Shown: positions 41,004 to 51,702 of the stretch, one piece after another
Layout: each line of letters begins with the position of its first letter
Position numbering within the stretch: the first letter of the stretch is position 1
NCBI RefSeq assembly: GCF_020882245.1
Contig: NC_083597.1
Span: forward strand, 31,970,652 to 32,034,651
Direction: 5' to 3'
Source of the DNA: Rhopalosiphum padi
Taxonomy: Eukaryota; Arthropoda; Insecta; Hemiptera; Aphididae
Length of the DNA stretch: 64,000 nt
Made by a program: the position numbers and the translations under genes
The notes under the pieces: model-generated
The model's input: the letters and a program-made list of their open reading frames with translations, nothing else
What the model was told of the DNA's origin: nothing
The model's database searches: none

Positions 41004-41399
41004 TGTGTTGGACGACGTAAACTATTTAATATAGACGTAGAAATTTCTAATATTTTTGAAACTCGGCGAGGAAAACGATGTTTTAATATTGATAATTATA
41101 AATTTAGTGAGTATCGTGTTATAATGAATGGAAATTTTAATTTTAGATGTACTAATAAAAAATATCCTGCGAGTGCTGTTAATAAATTAAATAAAATAAT
41201 AAAAGTAACCAACTCCCGTAATCATGAAGAGTATAATAATCGAACAATGACGAGAGAAATAATCAGAAGTACTGTTAAACATAGTGCAGAAAACGATTTG
41301 TATATACTCGTAAAACCAAACAAATTAATAACAAATAAATTTAAGTTTGAAACAGACAGTCCTAAACCTGTTAAAGCGAGAAGGAAAATGTGTGCGTAA
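41004..41399 (+). CDS. FLYWCH-like zinc-finger protein fragment inside the MULE-type element
   Basis: The frame is open from 41004 (after TAG at 41001) to TAA at 41399, 131 codons; the first ATG is at 41124, inside the domain. Before it the frame reads EISNIFETRRGKRC and FNIDNYKFSEYRV, a usual FLYWCH entry. The finger continues FRCTNKKYPASAV and IIKVTNSRNHEEY. Two positions usually held by metal ligands look changed: Tyr in NKKY where the family has Cys, and Arg before NHE where a His is usual; the aromatic before RC is Phe rather than Trp. The tail, TREIIRSTVKHSAENDLYIL and VKPNKLI, matches the helical stretch that follows FLYWCH in such proteins. The last codons (RRKMCA) lie in the right inverted end. 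No transposase core follows. Probably a decaying gene, possibly still expressed as a short DNA-binding protein. Confidence 0.6.
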   Translation, partial: CVGRRKLFNIDVEISNIFETRRGKRCFNIDNYKFSEYRVIMNGNFNFRCTNKKYPASAVNKLNKIIKVTNSRNHEEYNNRTMTREIIRSTVKHSAENDLYILVKPNKLITNKFKFETDSPKPVKARRKMCA

Positions 41400-41491
41400 A
41401 CGAGTTCTGACAATAGTGATTTTTGTCACAGGTAACCAAAATATATGTGCGCAATCGAGTTGTGTATTTTTGCGCAAACGAGTTGTAACCC
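41392..41491 (-). repeat. right inverted end of the MULE-type element: three 14-bp units
   Basis: GTGCGTAAACGAGT at 41392, GTGCGCAATCGAGT at 41447 and TTGCGCAAACGAGT at 41470 are reverse complements of the left-end units. The spacer between the first two (read on the minus strand) contains TTACCTG, as in the left end. The element closes with GTTGTAACCC at 41491. Confidence 0.75.
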
Positions 41492-41499
41492 TTTTACCT

Positions 41500-43020
41500 A
41501 TATGGCTATGTGTTATATTAGAGGTCGCGATAACACGTGTAATGAAATACACGGGTACCTGTGTTTCTTCCTAGGACGGGGTTAAAGCCCGTGTAATGAA
41601 ATACCTGTGAGCTTGAAATTGTATACTCATATATTTAAATAATGAAAAGTAAATATAATAAGTAATACAGAATATAATAATAATAATAATAATAATAATA
41701 TTTTATTGTTATTTGATTTTGTATTCGAATTTCAAAATAAAAAAAAGTGTAAATTTAAATGATGTTTAAATTATTTGAGACAATATTTAGACAAATCGAT
41801 ATGAACATTATATTATTATAAATATTTTTATTTTAAGTATATCTAAATTCTAAATTCTAATATACACCGGTGTTAAATACACAGGCTTTAATATATTTTT
41901 TTACCCGCATACCCAGGCACTGTGTACCCGTTCACAACCACGACCTCTAGTATTTATATATATTACATCATATGCTTCTTGATTAAAACAGCAAGACTGT
42001 GACTAACTATAATCAATCTATGCAAATTGCAATGCATGTGTTATTACTGATAAATTGCATGTAACTTTCATACTTGAAACCTAAAAAATGTTGTATGCAT
42101 GTTCCTCATCATTTATCATCATTTGTTTAAATTAATATGTTATAATTTATTGTTTAAAAAATTACAGTGACTTAGACAATAATTAGTGAAAGTTTTGTTA
42201 ATACGAGTTGATAGTAATATTAACTAGATATTCATTAACAAAATAAGTATATAATTATTTTGAAAGAATATGCGTATACGAAAGACTGTTTTAACAGTAA
42301 CTAATGGAAATAGATATTTCTGTTGACCTATATCCACAATAGCACATTTTCAACAAAAAACTGGGGTTGCTATTTTAGTCTTGTAATTATAAATTACTAA
42401 TTGATTAATCTCAAACTCTCCATACAATGCTTCACATTCAATAATCATACACCGAAAGTTTTACATGGTACATAATATTTAAATTTAATATTTAATGATA
42501 TTGATTTATAAGTATAGAGTTAAAACTAATTGACCAAACATGGCATAAATTATGGGGATGCTAAGCACATCCTTCTTTTCCAGAAAATTGCAGCTATTTT
42601 TATCCATTAATTTCTTTTAACTAAATATATATAGATCATGGATGCAGATGTGTTTAAAACATTTTCAAAGATAAAGCACTTTAGAATGTATACAACATTT
42701 GTAAGATGATAACCATGTATCATGTATGATATACATAAAAAAATAAAAAGCAATACACAATAATGGCGTTATGTATACGTTTATATATTATTCTTATTTT
42801 TCAATATTATAAAGATGTCTTTTTGTTTCTATTTACTAATAATATTATTATATTGTTTATTTATTATATAGTTCCACAGTGAATATATAACACTATAATT
42901 TTGGTCGATGATAAACATTTTCAATAGCAAAACAATATCACATAATACTTAATAATAATAATAAAAAAAAATTATAATAATAATTTAATACAATCAGTAA
43001 AGGATTAAATTATAGATGAA
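41500..43020. other. AT-rich non-coding stretch between the MULE-type element and coracle
   Basis: Nothing recognisable apart from the TAA microsatellite. It is downstream of coracle on the minus strand. Confidence 0.5.
41674..41700 (+). repeat. (TAA)n microsatellite
   Basis: About nine TAA units, 180 bases to the right of the MULE-type element. Confidence 0.9.
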
Positions 43021-43026
43021 TGCAGT

Positions 43027-44474
43027 TTTATTTATATATAAATATAATGAATATAATAAATAATTGATTCAAAACTCATAAATAATAATAATTAAAAATA
43101 ATTGTAAAAATAAATTAAGAAATGTGAGTTCTTTTATAATTATTAAAATTCATAAAATGCCAACGTTTCAATAACAACACAACACTTATGAATGCAAATG
43201 GATATCAATATATCATAATTGAATTGACGCTTAAATTCACTAAACTATAATAAACTATATTAGAATGCAAAAACGCCTATCCAGTTCACAGTGGTCTTTC
43301 ATACTTAATTTATAAGACAAAAACAACTATACAATTATGTATATTTGATAATCAATAAATAAATAATGATAAAAGATTGTCAGAACATTGGAACCAAGTA
43401 CATTATATCAATTTTTTCTAGTTAAACTAACAATTTTAAAGGCCACAGCATTAATATTACCTTACACTTTTTAATATGTTTGACATTTGTATACATTAAG
43501 TTAGGGTGGTTCAAAAAAAAAAAAATAAATAAATACAATTTACGATTGACAATGTGATATAACAAATCTAAACTAAGAATTTATTAATTATTCTGCTATT
43601 ATTTAGGTAAGGAATTAAATTAATAACTGGTTTAAAACAATATTGTTGATACAACAAATTTGTTTTAACTTTAAAAATTATTATAAATTATAAAAAATAT
43701 AAATTAATTGCATATTATTTTGTAAAAAAATATAAATATACTCAAAAAAAAAAACAATAACTTATAGGTATATACTATATTTGATTATTGGTATAATCAA
43801 ATTTTAGAACACAAATATTATTTCCAATTAAAGGAACTGATATGTTGGAAAATAATTCAAAAACAATTTTACTTATTCACCTGCTTGCATACATTATTTT
43901 CCTTAGCCTATCTAAAAAACAATGACAACACATTTAATTGAACCACCCCTTTTAAAATATAACATGAACACTTACAAAACTTAGACAATGTTTTTAAAAC
44001 TAAAGCACAAAAAAATTGTAATTTATAATAGAATATAATAATATTAGAGTAACAAAAAACTATAATATTATGCAACATTTAAATGTTAATTGGAATGTTA
44101 TAATATCTCAGCACGTTTCTGTTACAGAATTACTTACTATTCAATATACACAGTAAACACATTAAAAATATGGATGGAATCTTCAGAAATCATAATAATA
44201 CAAAATTTAAATATAGTTGTTCGATTACAAAACACGTAATTGATTAATAATAGGCTAAAGAATAAATTATAAAAAAAAACAATGACAGGCCATAACAAAA
44301 ATGAATAAATAAATAAACAAATTAAATTAAACAATTGAAAAGATAAAAAAAAAATGGAATGTCAAATGTAGCAATAGAACACATAAGTATAAATTTGGAT
44401 ATCTAATTTGGAAAGAATTTTAATTAAAAATAAACTAAAAAAAGATAAGTTTGTTATTACTTTTTTTTTGTTCA
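43027..44474 (-). other. coracle 3' UTR zone with candidate polyadenylation signals
   Basis: Downstream of the stop the minus strand offers ATTAAA at 44424-44419 (about 50 nt after the stop), AATAAA at 43585-43580 and AATAAA at 43032-43027. Without transcript data I cannot choose between a short and a roughly 1.4 kb 3' UTR. No other coding signal is visible here. Confidence 0.35.
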
Positions 44475-44654
44475 TCATGTTTGTTGTTGTTGTTGAATTT
44501 CAATTTTTTCTACAGTCATGTCTGGATTCATTTCCGTAGCTTCTTGTATGGCATCAGCCAATGCTTTGTCATGATCAATTGGATCCCCATCACTCTGTAT
44601 GGTTATTTTTTGTTCAACTCTTGTCTCAACAACACCATCTTTTTCAGTTTTATA
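44475..44654 (-). CDS. cora: coracle last coding exon: conserved 4.1 C-terminal domain and stop
   Basis: The acceptor (TTTTTTTTCTTATTATCTAG) is preceded by a clean pyrimidine tract. The exon encodes 59 residues and TGA at 44477-44475. The core ETRVEQKITIQSDGDPIDHD, ALADAIQEA and MNPDMTVEKI is the diagnostic 4.1 C-terminal domain. In vertebrate relatives this part binds partners such as NuMA and glutamate-receptor tails; in coracle it is conserved with less defined roles. The protein ends in a five-glutamine run (QQQQQT). No truncation is visible. Confidence 0.96.
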   Translation of the reverse strand, partial: YKTEKDGVVETRVEQKITIQSDGDPIDHDKALADAIQEATEMNPDMTVEKIEIQQQQQT

Positions 44655-47600
44655 CTAGATAATAAGAAAAAAATTTTTTTTTAAATATATTAATCAAAAT
44701 AAGTACATTTATATTTTGCTTACTGTTACAGTTTCAACAGTTCGTGTTTTGCTAGAAATGGCTTGTGTTGAGACAATCTCTCCTGTGAGCGTGTAAGATT
44801 TGTCATTAGCTGTGATGTTTATGTTATGTCTCTCTTCAGCAGAGTTCGAACCAGCCGTCACATGTTCGGCCTTGAACTCATTCTGAAAAAAAATTAATTA
44901 ACATGATAATAATTATAATTAAGTACTTTAATAGCTTTTATTTCATATTTTTTTTTTTTTTGTTGCTCATATTAAATTTACAGTTCAGTACCTGAAAATT
45001 GCTATTATAATATCCTAACCCATTGGACTCATCTAATGGACCTTCAACATCAATTGGTGTGCCTGAATCATTTGAGCTAAGGCTTGAACTACTTGAAGCT
45101 CTACTTAGCTAAACATGCCAAACGTATAACAAATACAAAATGTTAAAAACATGCTAAAATAGTTCAATATTAAAAATAATACAGTTTTATTTCTTATATT
45201 TTTTAAATAGTACTATTCATGCTATGCATATAACATATTAAATTGACTGTTATAAAAAAAATTAAATATTGAAAAAAAACAATACTTAACACTTTTAATA
45301 CAAAATTACAGTTGCAAAAGATAAAAATTAAGATGCAAATATTTACAAATTAAAATCGATAAATTTTTACCTCAATTTTTGATTCTGGTGCAAGAATTGT
45401 TGATGTAGATATGACTTCTTGAGTAACAGTTCGTTGTTCTTGACGAGTACCACTAGTTGTTGTTGTATGTGCTACAGTTTTCTCTTCGACCTAAACACAA
45501 CAAATAAACTAATTAATAATATAACATTTAACACTTCCAATAACATAACTTCTTAATAGAACAAATAAAAATGTGCTAATAAATAAATCTACTTCACTAT
45601 ACCTGACTGGTTTTAGAATTTTTTTCCAAATCCTGATGAGTAGTTGCTGTACGTGTAGTTACTGCTGTTGCCTTTACATACGGTGGCCTACCAGTAGCTG
45701 TGTCCAAACCTTCAGCCTAAGCATAAGCAAAAACAAATCCATGCAAAAGTAAAAAAAAAATTATAAGCCAAATTTGCACAACTACTATTACCTTATTGTG
45801 CTGTGTTGATACAGTGACTTCACCAGATGTTAAATCTTCAACTTTTTCCTCAATATTTTGAGTAAGGCCCTCTTTATCCTGGATCATTGTCTGTTTAGTT
45901 GTAGTTTTTACAATCAAAGGTGCAGTACTAACTAGTGGTTTATCATCTTCATAATTTTTCTTTTCATTTTCAATGAAGTCTGATGATTCTTTTTTTACGT
46001 CTACCTCAGTTTTATCTTTTGATCCTCTACCAAAAGATCCCAATTTGTCCATTGCTTTTTCTAATACCCCTTTGTCATTTTCTTTTGATTTCTTACTCAA
46101 AACACCTAATTTTGAATCAATTTTTTTCTTTTCAGTCTCAATAGTAGTTTCAGAACTGGTTGAGCTAACTTTTTTTTCCAACACAGTCTTAGTAAACGCA
46201 ACTTCACCAGTGGGTTCTACTTTTGTCTCAAAATTAGTTTTAGGTTCTTTTTTGACAGACTCTTCTTTGTGAGCTGCCGATTGTACATAATTAATTCCTG
46301 GTGTTTTAATACCATCAGTGGCAGCTTTTTCCATGAATGTTTTCCTCTTTTCTGCTGCAGTTTCTGCAACTTTCTTTGCCTCTCCAGGTGCATAATTAAA
46401 TGCTAGGCCTTGTGCTCTTTTACCAGGAGATGTTGGAATTTCAGAAATACTTTCTTTTGACTTTTGCATGTTATTTTCATAGGTAAATCCACCAACTGGC
46501 TTACGTTTTTTGGTAGCACTATGTTCATCTTCCATATAATTGTACGTTTTAGTAAAACTAGGTGATGTAGAAATAGCAGATACATTCACAGTAGTTTCAG
46601 CAATTGAACGATCAGCAAATGTAGCATTTGATGATAAATTGGAAGTAGTACTGTCAACAGTTTTTAGACTTGTTTTTGATTCTTTTTTTGGTTTTTTTAG
46701 ATCTTTTTTGGTTTTTAATTTAAATTTGTCTAAACCTTTGGGAGATTCCGGTTCCACACTTGTATCAATGCTATTATCAGTTTTCAATTTGTCTTTAGAT
46801 TTTTTAGATTTTAAACTAAAACTGCTAAAAATACCTCCAGGACTCTACAATAAAAACAAACCAAACAATATGGAAACTAAGAAAATGCATACAAGTATAC
46901 TACAAATAAGAATAACTTATAAAGTAAAATTATCAAAATACTAAATTATAATATACCATATTCACTCATGTTAAACCATATTATACTATATTTTTTTAAT
47001 TGAAGAATATAAATGCATAGTTAAAAAACAAATCATAAAAAATAAAATAATTTCAATCACAAAAAATATAAAATATAAGTAATAAAAGTAAAAGTCAGAA
47101 ACAGATTTTCCATCATAAAATATAATACAAATCGTTACATTGTATGTAAAAGATGAATAGCAAGTAGGTATAATTTTTAAATAATATACCAATTATTATT
47201 ATATTTAAGAGAATTTTAATAACAGTAGATAAACCAAGTGCATGAACATGAATAATTTGCATCTGAAGAATGATGTTTAATGATGAAAGTCTGATTATTA
47301 TTAAAACAATAATTTTTTTTTTAATTGTGTAACTAATCTTTTTATAATATTCCCCCAATTTCCAGTTGTTAATTTATTCTAATTTATTTGCTTAATATTA
47401 TGTCCAAGTATAACAAGAAAGTATAAAACAAAATGTAAGAAAAAAAATATTTGACTATAAATCTTTTTTTCCTGATTAACCAACAGGCAAAGGAAGCTCT
47501 GTGTAAACAATACTACTTCTCTGAAGCCATCGTTTATTGATGTATACAATTACACAATAATAGCATAATGCATGCATTATATTGGACTGTAGATTTACTA

Positions 47601-50600
47601 AGAATGATTTAAATAATATACATTTCTTATCAAATTTAAAATATCTTAATTCAATCAAAATCATTTATACATAAAAATCTGTTCCTTAATAACAAATAAT
47701 TAAGACTAAAAATATTATAAGTTCAAAATTAAAATTAAAATCTATACATAAAAATCCATGCTCACCTTTAATTTAGACTTTTCACTATCTTTAGTAGAAT
47801 CTGCTTTTGAAGTATCTAATGAATTGATGCCTGAAATATCTGCACTTGTGTTTGTATCATTTGGAGATAAGGCTTCACGTTCTTTAGTTATGAAACTTGT
47901 AGTTTTTATGGAAGGAGAAGTATCACGATTTTCTTTTTCATCATCTTCTTCAGCACCAATACCACTAAATTCAAAATTTCATATTTAATTTTCCAGCTAT
48001 TAAATTGAGAATATGCATGCTTACTTTGAAACTTTAGACACATCTTTGTCTTTTTTTCTCCTCATAAAATTAAACGATCCTGTTGGTAACACAGCAATTC
48101 CTCCAATCGGTTTCTAAAAGTAAGTAATAATATAATTGTTTAGAATACAATAAAAATAATAACACATACAAATACATATATAAAATATACATTCCACAAT
48201 TTGATTACTGTATATTTATTTAGTATTTAACAATATGATGATAAATAAAATCAAATTAAAATTAAATTAAAAAATATGTATAAATACAACCATCAATTTA
48301 TTAAGTTGTTACATTAATAACAAAAGCTAAATATGATTATTATTATTATTGTCTGTTGTACAGATAATATTTTAAGTTATTAGAAAATACAGTAACAAGT
48401 AATTAATGTATTGTTTAAAATTATATTGATAAGTTCCAAAATCAATAGATACCATCTGTATAAAGTATAAGCCACAATATTATAAATCATAATATTAATT
48501 AAAGATAAACCTGAAATATTTAAAAAAAAAAAATGAAAAGTAATTAAATAATGAATAACAAATATTTTATTATTTATTATAACTATATATTAATTATATT
48601 TACAACCCTATTATAGTAATTTAACAAAAAAATGTATTCAGAATATATAAAAACATAAAATATATATTGAGTTACCTATTTATTTACAAGTGAGATTGCA
48701 TAAAACTATTTATTATAAATTAATTAAAGGATAATAATTGTAATGATTAATAGTACAGTTAATCATTTTGTTTATTATAATGTATTATTTATATTTGATT
48801 CGATCAACAATAAATATAATCATAATTTATTTATTATGTTTATTGTAAAAGTATATACATACATTATTAAATATACTACCTACTGCCTATATTTAATTCA
48901 CTTTCAGTATATCGTTTCAACATTTTGTGGTGGTCGGAGGGTATAGGCTACAATCAAAGAGTGTCATTATCAGTCTCACAACAGTTGAGGTTGAATGATA
49001 ATTTAAAATGTACACATTCTTATTAAAAAAATATGCAGTAAGTAGCAGTACAATAGTATTGGCCCATACCGCGCTAGCACTATGGTACTATGCTACAAAT
49101 GCGATGTGAGAACCAAAAGGTGGAGTCTGACTGCCATCAACAAAATGCTAACACTGAGAGGTTTACTCTTAAAATGAACAGAATAATCTATAAATATAGA
49201 ATATAGAATAATCTACGACCACCTCAAATAAAATACAACAACAAGAAATTTCAAACCATAGTTAAAGTAATATTTAATAAAAATTATAGAAATACAGTGT
49301 ATTATTAATTATTAATTCAATATTTTAGTAAATTATTAAACTATACTAAAATTTGTTTTTTGTTTTATTTATGTATACTTAGATAAAGAAAACTAATATA
49401 AATTTTAAAGACAAAAGAAAAATAGAACTTAATAACATGTCCATAAAATGATAAACACTTTTGTAAACATGCAATTTAAAATAATTTAATTTTCTAATAT
49501 GTGCGAAATTATTGAAAAGTTGACCCTGGAATAAACAAATTCTAACGAGAATAAAATATATTTTAATCAACACGATTTAAAAAGGTCTATGGTGTGATAA
49601 ATATTCTCAAGGTCAACTTTGCATTAAATAATAAATAATAATATGAGTGCAAATATTTCTGAAAAATCATCAAACTATATACCTTAGACTTATGAATGTC
49701 TGAGCTGCTTCTTTCGGCGTCGTAATTGCCTTCCTCTGTTACAGAGCTGTCATGAGAACTTATGCTCACTTTTTCTTTTAACTATTATTAGTGCCCAATA
49801 ACAGAAGTTAATTATAAAATAATATGATAAGAACTTAAAATTTTCCAAATGAAGTATTTAATTATTGAAACTTATATAATATTTTATTTTTATAATACCT
49901 TTTAAAATTAACAAATAACTAATACCTTTTTTTTATCAATTTTGCTAGTCATTCCACTTTTTCCAATGTTGTTTTCTACGTCAGAAACACGATCAGGAGG
50001 ATGAGACATTGTGTGTCTTTTAGACTCTGGTTCCATTCCAAAATCTTCTCCCAAATGTCTGGTTCCTCCTAAAGCTTCAGGTTAGAATATTTAATTCATT
50101 AAAATATACTATATAAGCAACAACATAAATACAATTTCTTACTATCCATGCTTCTAGAAGTTAATGTTCTTCCACTTAAGCTCCTTTGGAATTTTGGTGC
50201 AGGTCTATCGATCGCTGTTTTTTTAGACTCATAATGAGTACGACCAGAATAACGGAACCTTGAACCCAAACGAGGAAACAATCCAAGTTTTTGTGTTGGT
50301 TCAGGAGTCATCAGCCTAATACATATTTAATAAAAACCAAATTATTTTTGAGTTTGTTATAAATTAAAATTATAAAAGTACAGACCTAAAGAAAGTATGA
50401 TGTTCAACACAAGTTTTCCATAATTTTTTAGCAAGTCTATGGTTGGGCAATTTAAAACCAACTGTAGCCTCTTGCTGTTCAAATTCACCTGGACGAATTT
50501 TAATGTAATAATGGTTTCGCTTGTAAGAAATTTTCAATATTTTAGGCCATGCAAAACGATTAATCCGTAAACGATCTCTATGAACGAGCAAACCAGAAGA

Positions 50601-51692
50601 ACATACTCCCAACATTATATCTACACCTTCAGAATCTTTAGCTGGGTGTAAGTCCACACCATACATGGCCAATTTTTTAGCATTGTTCAAATAATTTAAC
50701 TCTGCTTCTGCTGGTGTTTGACCTCTAATTTATAACATTTAATAATTGTATCATAATTTTTTTTTTAAATGAATTAATCTTAAATAATTAAATAAATAAT
50801 TAATCTTACTTGTGCGTTCTATGAAGTTCCATAACTTTTTCTTCAAGTTCTTGTGATTGATTTGGAGCAAACTTAAACTCTTTCAAATAATTTGTGTTAT
50901 TTTTGTGTTCATCAATGTCATAATCTCCCAATTCAGACTGAACCAAATATGAACCCAAAAGTGCATGAGTGACAAAAGAACAAGGCAACCTAGTAAAGAA
51001 TTAATTTTTAAATATCTATCATTAAATTTTAATTTTAACTAATATACATACTTTCCATTAAGAATATCATTTCTAATTTGTAAACATAGTTGATAACGGG
51101 TGATATCTTCTTGAAGTTGATTTGGATCAGGAGGGTAAAATTTCATTTCAAAATTAAACAACCATGGTTCACCTAAATGTAAACAATAAGAATTAGAATA
51201 ATATGCTTTATTAAAGTTATTAAAATTCAATTGAATTCAAGATTTTACAAACTTTTTAAAAACTTTCCAATGCGTTTATCCATTTCAAGCCAATTATGAG
51301 GATCACGTCTATCCTCGTAAGATAGACCAAAATAATCCCGTTCTAATAAATTTAATCGATCGCATATTTGATCCAATAACTCTTGACCTTTAGCTTTTCT
51401 CTACAATATAAAAATATACAAATAAATAATTATAAATATAATTTAACATAAAATATAAATATTTTTTTAACAAGAATCAAATAATACAAAAATGTATTAA
51501 TATATTAAATATATTGTAAATAAAATATAATATTCTAAGTTCATTAACTATAAAAATATTTACATCAATTTGAATATCTAAATATGATCCATCTAATAAG
51601 AGGACACGAGCTAGAGCAGTCTTTCCTTTACGAATTGATTTCTTCTTTGGTGAAACATTGCCATCAGACGACTCATTCTCCATTGCCGTCAT
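44475..51692 (-). CDS. cora: protein 4.1 / coracle homologue, FERM-domain membrane-skeleton adaptor (16 coding exons)
   Basis: Coding exons, in transcript order: 51692-51564, 51400-51253, 51172-51052, 50989-50810, 50724-50386, 50315-50143, 50068-49926, 49781-49683, 48113-48025, 47964-47766, 46844-45792, 45716-45603, 45490-45371, 45108-44992, 44882-44724, 44654-44475. All introns are GT..AG, phases agree at every junction, and the total is 3363 nt (1120 residues plus TGA). Domain order is FERM (about residues 29-306), FERM-adjacent segment (306-360), variable Ser/Thr/Lys/Glu-rich middle, and 4.1 C-terminal domain (about 1060-1115). Motifs visible include LPCSFVTHALLGSY, QSELGDYD, AMYGVDLH, VEHHTFFR and FRYSGRT. 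Established for the family: coracle sits under epithelial septate junctions, binds the tail of Neurexin IV through its FERM domain and supports barrier function. I see no clear spectrin-actin-binding motif of the vertebrate 4.1R type. The family call is very firm. The choice of coracle over another 4.1 paralogue rests on insect context and overall layout. Confidence 0.95.
44724..45716 (-). CDS. cora: coracle exons 13-16: modular C-terminal cassette exons
   Basis: Four short exons (45716-45603, 114 nt; 45490-45371, 120 nt; 45108-44992, 117 nt; 44882-44724, 159 nt) are all exact multiples of three and phase 0 on both sides. Translations include GRPPYVKATAVTTRTATTHQ, TQEVISTSTILAPESKIE, a Ser-rich acidic piece (LSRASSSSSLSSNDSGTP), and NINITANDKSYTLTGEIVST. 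Exon 16 lies directly before the C-terminal domain, and its TLTGEIVSTQAISSKT part probably belongs to that domain in the wider sense. Any combination of exons 12-16 could be skipped without breaking the frame, as expected for a 4.1 gene with many splice forms. Actual skipping cannot be seen from DNA. Confidence 0.9.
45792..46844 (-). CDS. cora: coracle exon 12: large 351-codon middle exon
   Basis: This 1053-nt exon is phase 0 at both ends. The acceptor is TTTTTATTGTAG, the donor GTAATA. It starts SPGGIFSSFSLKSKKSKDK. A Lys-rich stretch follows (KFKLKTKKDLKKPKKESKT), then KPVGGFTYENN and GLAFNYAPGEAKKVAETAAE near its first third. The two GGF/LAFNYAPGE-like motifs resemble conserved islands in insect coracle tails. 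The remainder is Lys/Glu/Thr-rich low complexity and ends LTSGEVTVSTQHNK, which anticipates the TxSGEV-type repeats of the C-terminal exons. The reading frame would run on past the donor into the intron for about 25 codons; the spliced form is preferred because it rejoins exon 13 in frame. Confidence 0.92.
47766..49781 (-). CDS. cora: coracle exons 9-11: variable linker
   Basis: Exon 49781-49683 (99 nt, phase 0 at both ends) encodes a Ser-rich acidic stretch (VSISSHDSSVTEEGNYDAER). Exon 48113-48025 (89 nt) begins KPIGGIAVLPTGSFNFMRRK, a Gly/aromatic motif that recurs in modified form in exon 12 (KPVGGFTYE). Exon 47964-47766 (199 nt) is acidic and Ser/Thr-rich (GIGAEEDDEKENRDTSPS) and ends in phase 0. 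Exons 10 and 11 together are 288 nt and phase-neutral only as a pair, so they could be skipped together but not singly. This part has no recognised domain and is likely disordered. Confidence 0.88.
49926..50315 (-). CDS. cora: coracle exons 7-8: FERM-adjacent (FA) region
   Basis: Exon 50315-50143 (173 nt) encodes the FERM-adjacent segment: LGSRFRYSGRT, IDRPAPKFQRSLSGR, then TSRSMD. Ser/Thr residues in basic context (RSLSGRT, TSRS) match the FA signature, which in 4.1 proteins is a phosphorylation-controlled switch for FERM activity (family knowledge, not shown here). Exon 50068-49926 (143 nt) continues with an acidic, Lys-rich linker (HLGEDFGMEPESKRH...KIDKKK). The 1-nt overhang (A) of exon 7 joins GA of exon 8 as an Arg codon. 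Donors are GTAAGA and GTATTA. Confidence 0.93.
50386..51400 (-). CDS. cora: coracle exons 3-6: FERM domain
   Basis: Four exons (51400-51253, 51172-51052, 50989-50810, 50724-50386) encode residues 44-306. The F1 lobe carries GQELLDQICDRLNLLERDYF. The F2 lobe carries FYPPDPNQLQEDITRYQLCL and then LPCSFVTHALLGSY. The F3/PH-like lobe carries GVDIMLGVCSSGLLVHRD, KILKISYKRNHYYIKIRPGE and KKLWKTCVEHHTFFR. These are hallmark 4.1-type FERM segments in the right order and length. In this family the FERM lobes bind cytoplasmic tails of transmembrane partners and phosphoinositides. The exon-3 donor is a weak GTTTGT at 51252. The better-looking GTAAAA a few bases on would create a stop after splicing, so the weak site is the one used. 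The exon-6 donor is GTCTGT. No key region is missing. Confidence 0.95.
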
Positions 51693-51702
51693 TGTATTAT
51701 AT
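51564..51702 (-). CDS. cora: coracle exon 2: start codon exon
   Basis: The acceptor TTTGTTAATAG ends at 51703. Ten bases of 5' UTR follow, then ATG at 51692-51690 with A at -3, then 43 codons to a GTAAAT donor. The ATG is the first in this exon. If the upstream exon ends at 61752 (..CTG), the splice junction itself makes an in-frame TGA just before the start, which supports this ATG. The encoded N-terminus is acidic then basic (ESSDGNVSPKKKSIRKGK) and runs into the first FERM strand (ARVLLLDGSYLDIQID). No signal peptide or membrane segment is present. Confidence 0.9.

Larger units (their letters stand above)
40713..41491 (+). mobile_element. small Mutator-like (MULE-type) element carrying a FLYWCH-like gene
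   Basis: The element is 779 bp. It is flanked by the direct repeat TTTTACCT on both sides (40705-40712 and 41492-41499; the ninth base differs, c against a), a typical MULE-sized target duplication. Its ends are inverted: left CAACTCATTTGCGCAC near 40718, right end read backwards GGGTTACAACTCGTTTGCGCA. Each end contains three copies of the ACTCGTTTGCGCAC unit. A FLYWCH-like frame lies between them. FLYWCH fingers are known at the N-terminus of MULE-type transposases, and the rest of a transposase is absent, so this reads as a non-autonomous deletion derivative. The alternative is a host FLYWCH gene fragment captured between unrelated repeats; the target duplication argues against that. Confidence 0.72.

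Noticed and set aside
45717..45791. Continuation of the exon-12 frame into QIWLIIFFLLLHGFVFAYA, which looks like a membrane segment
   Set aside because: This is intron sequence after a GTAATA donor. Splicing to exon 13 keeps frame and family similarity. Intron retention could in theory add a hydrophobic tail, but nothing supports it.
45973..46944. Plus-strand open frames of 99 and 134 codons (45973-46272, 46540-46944)
   Set aside because: They are the antisense of coracle exon 12, a long coding exon of biased composition. The minus frame has clean splice borders and homology; these do not.
51241..51252. GTAAAA as the coracle exon-3 donor
   Set aside because: Using it shifts the frame and gives a stop right after the junction; the weaker GTTTGT keeps the FERM frame.
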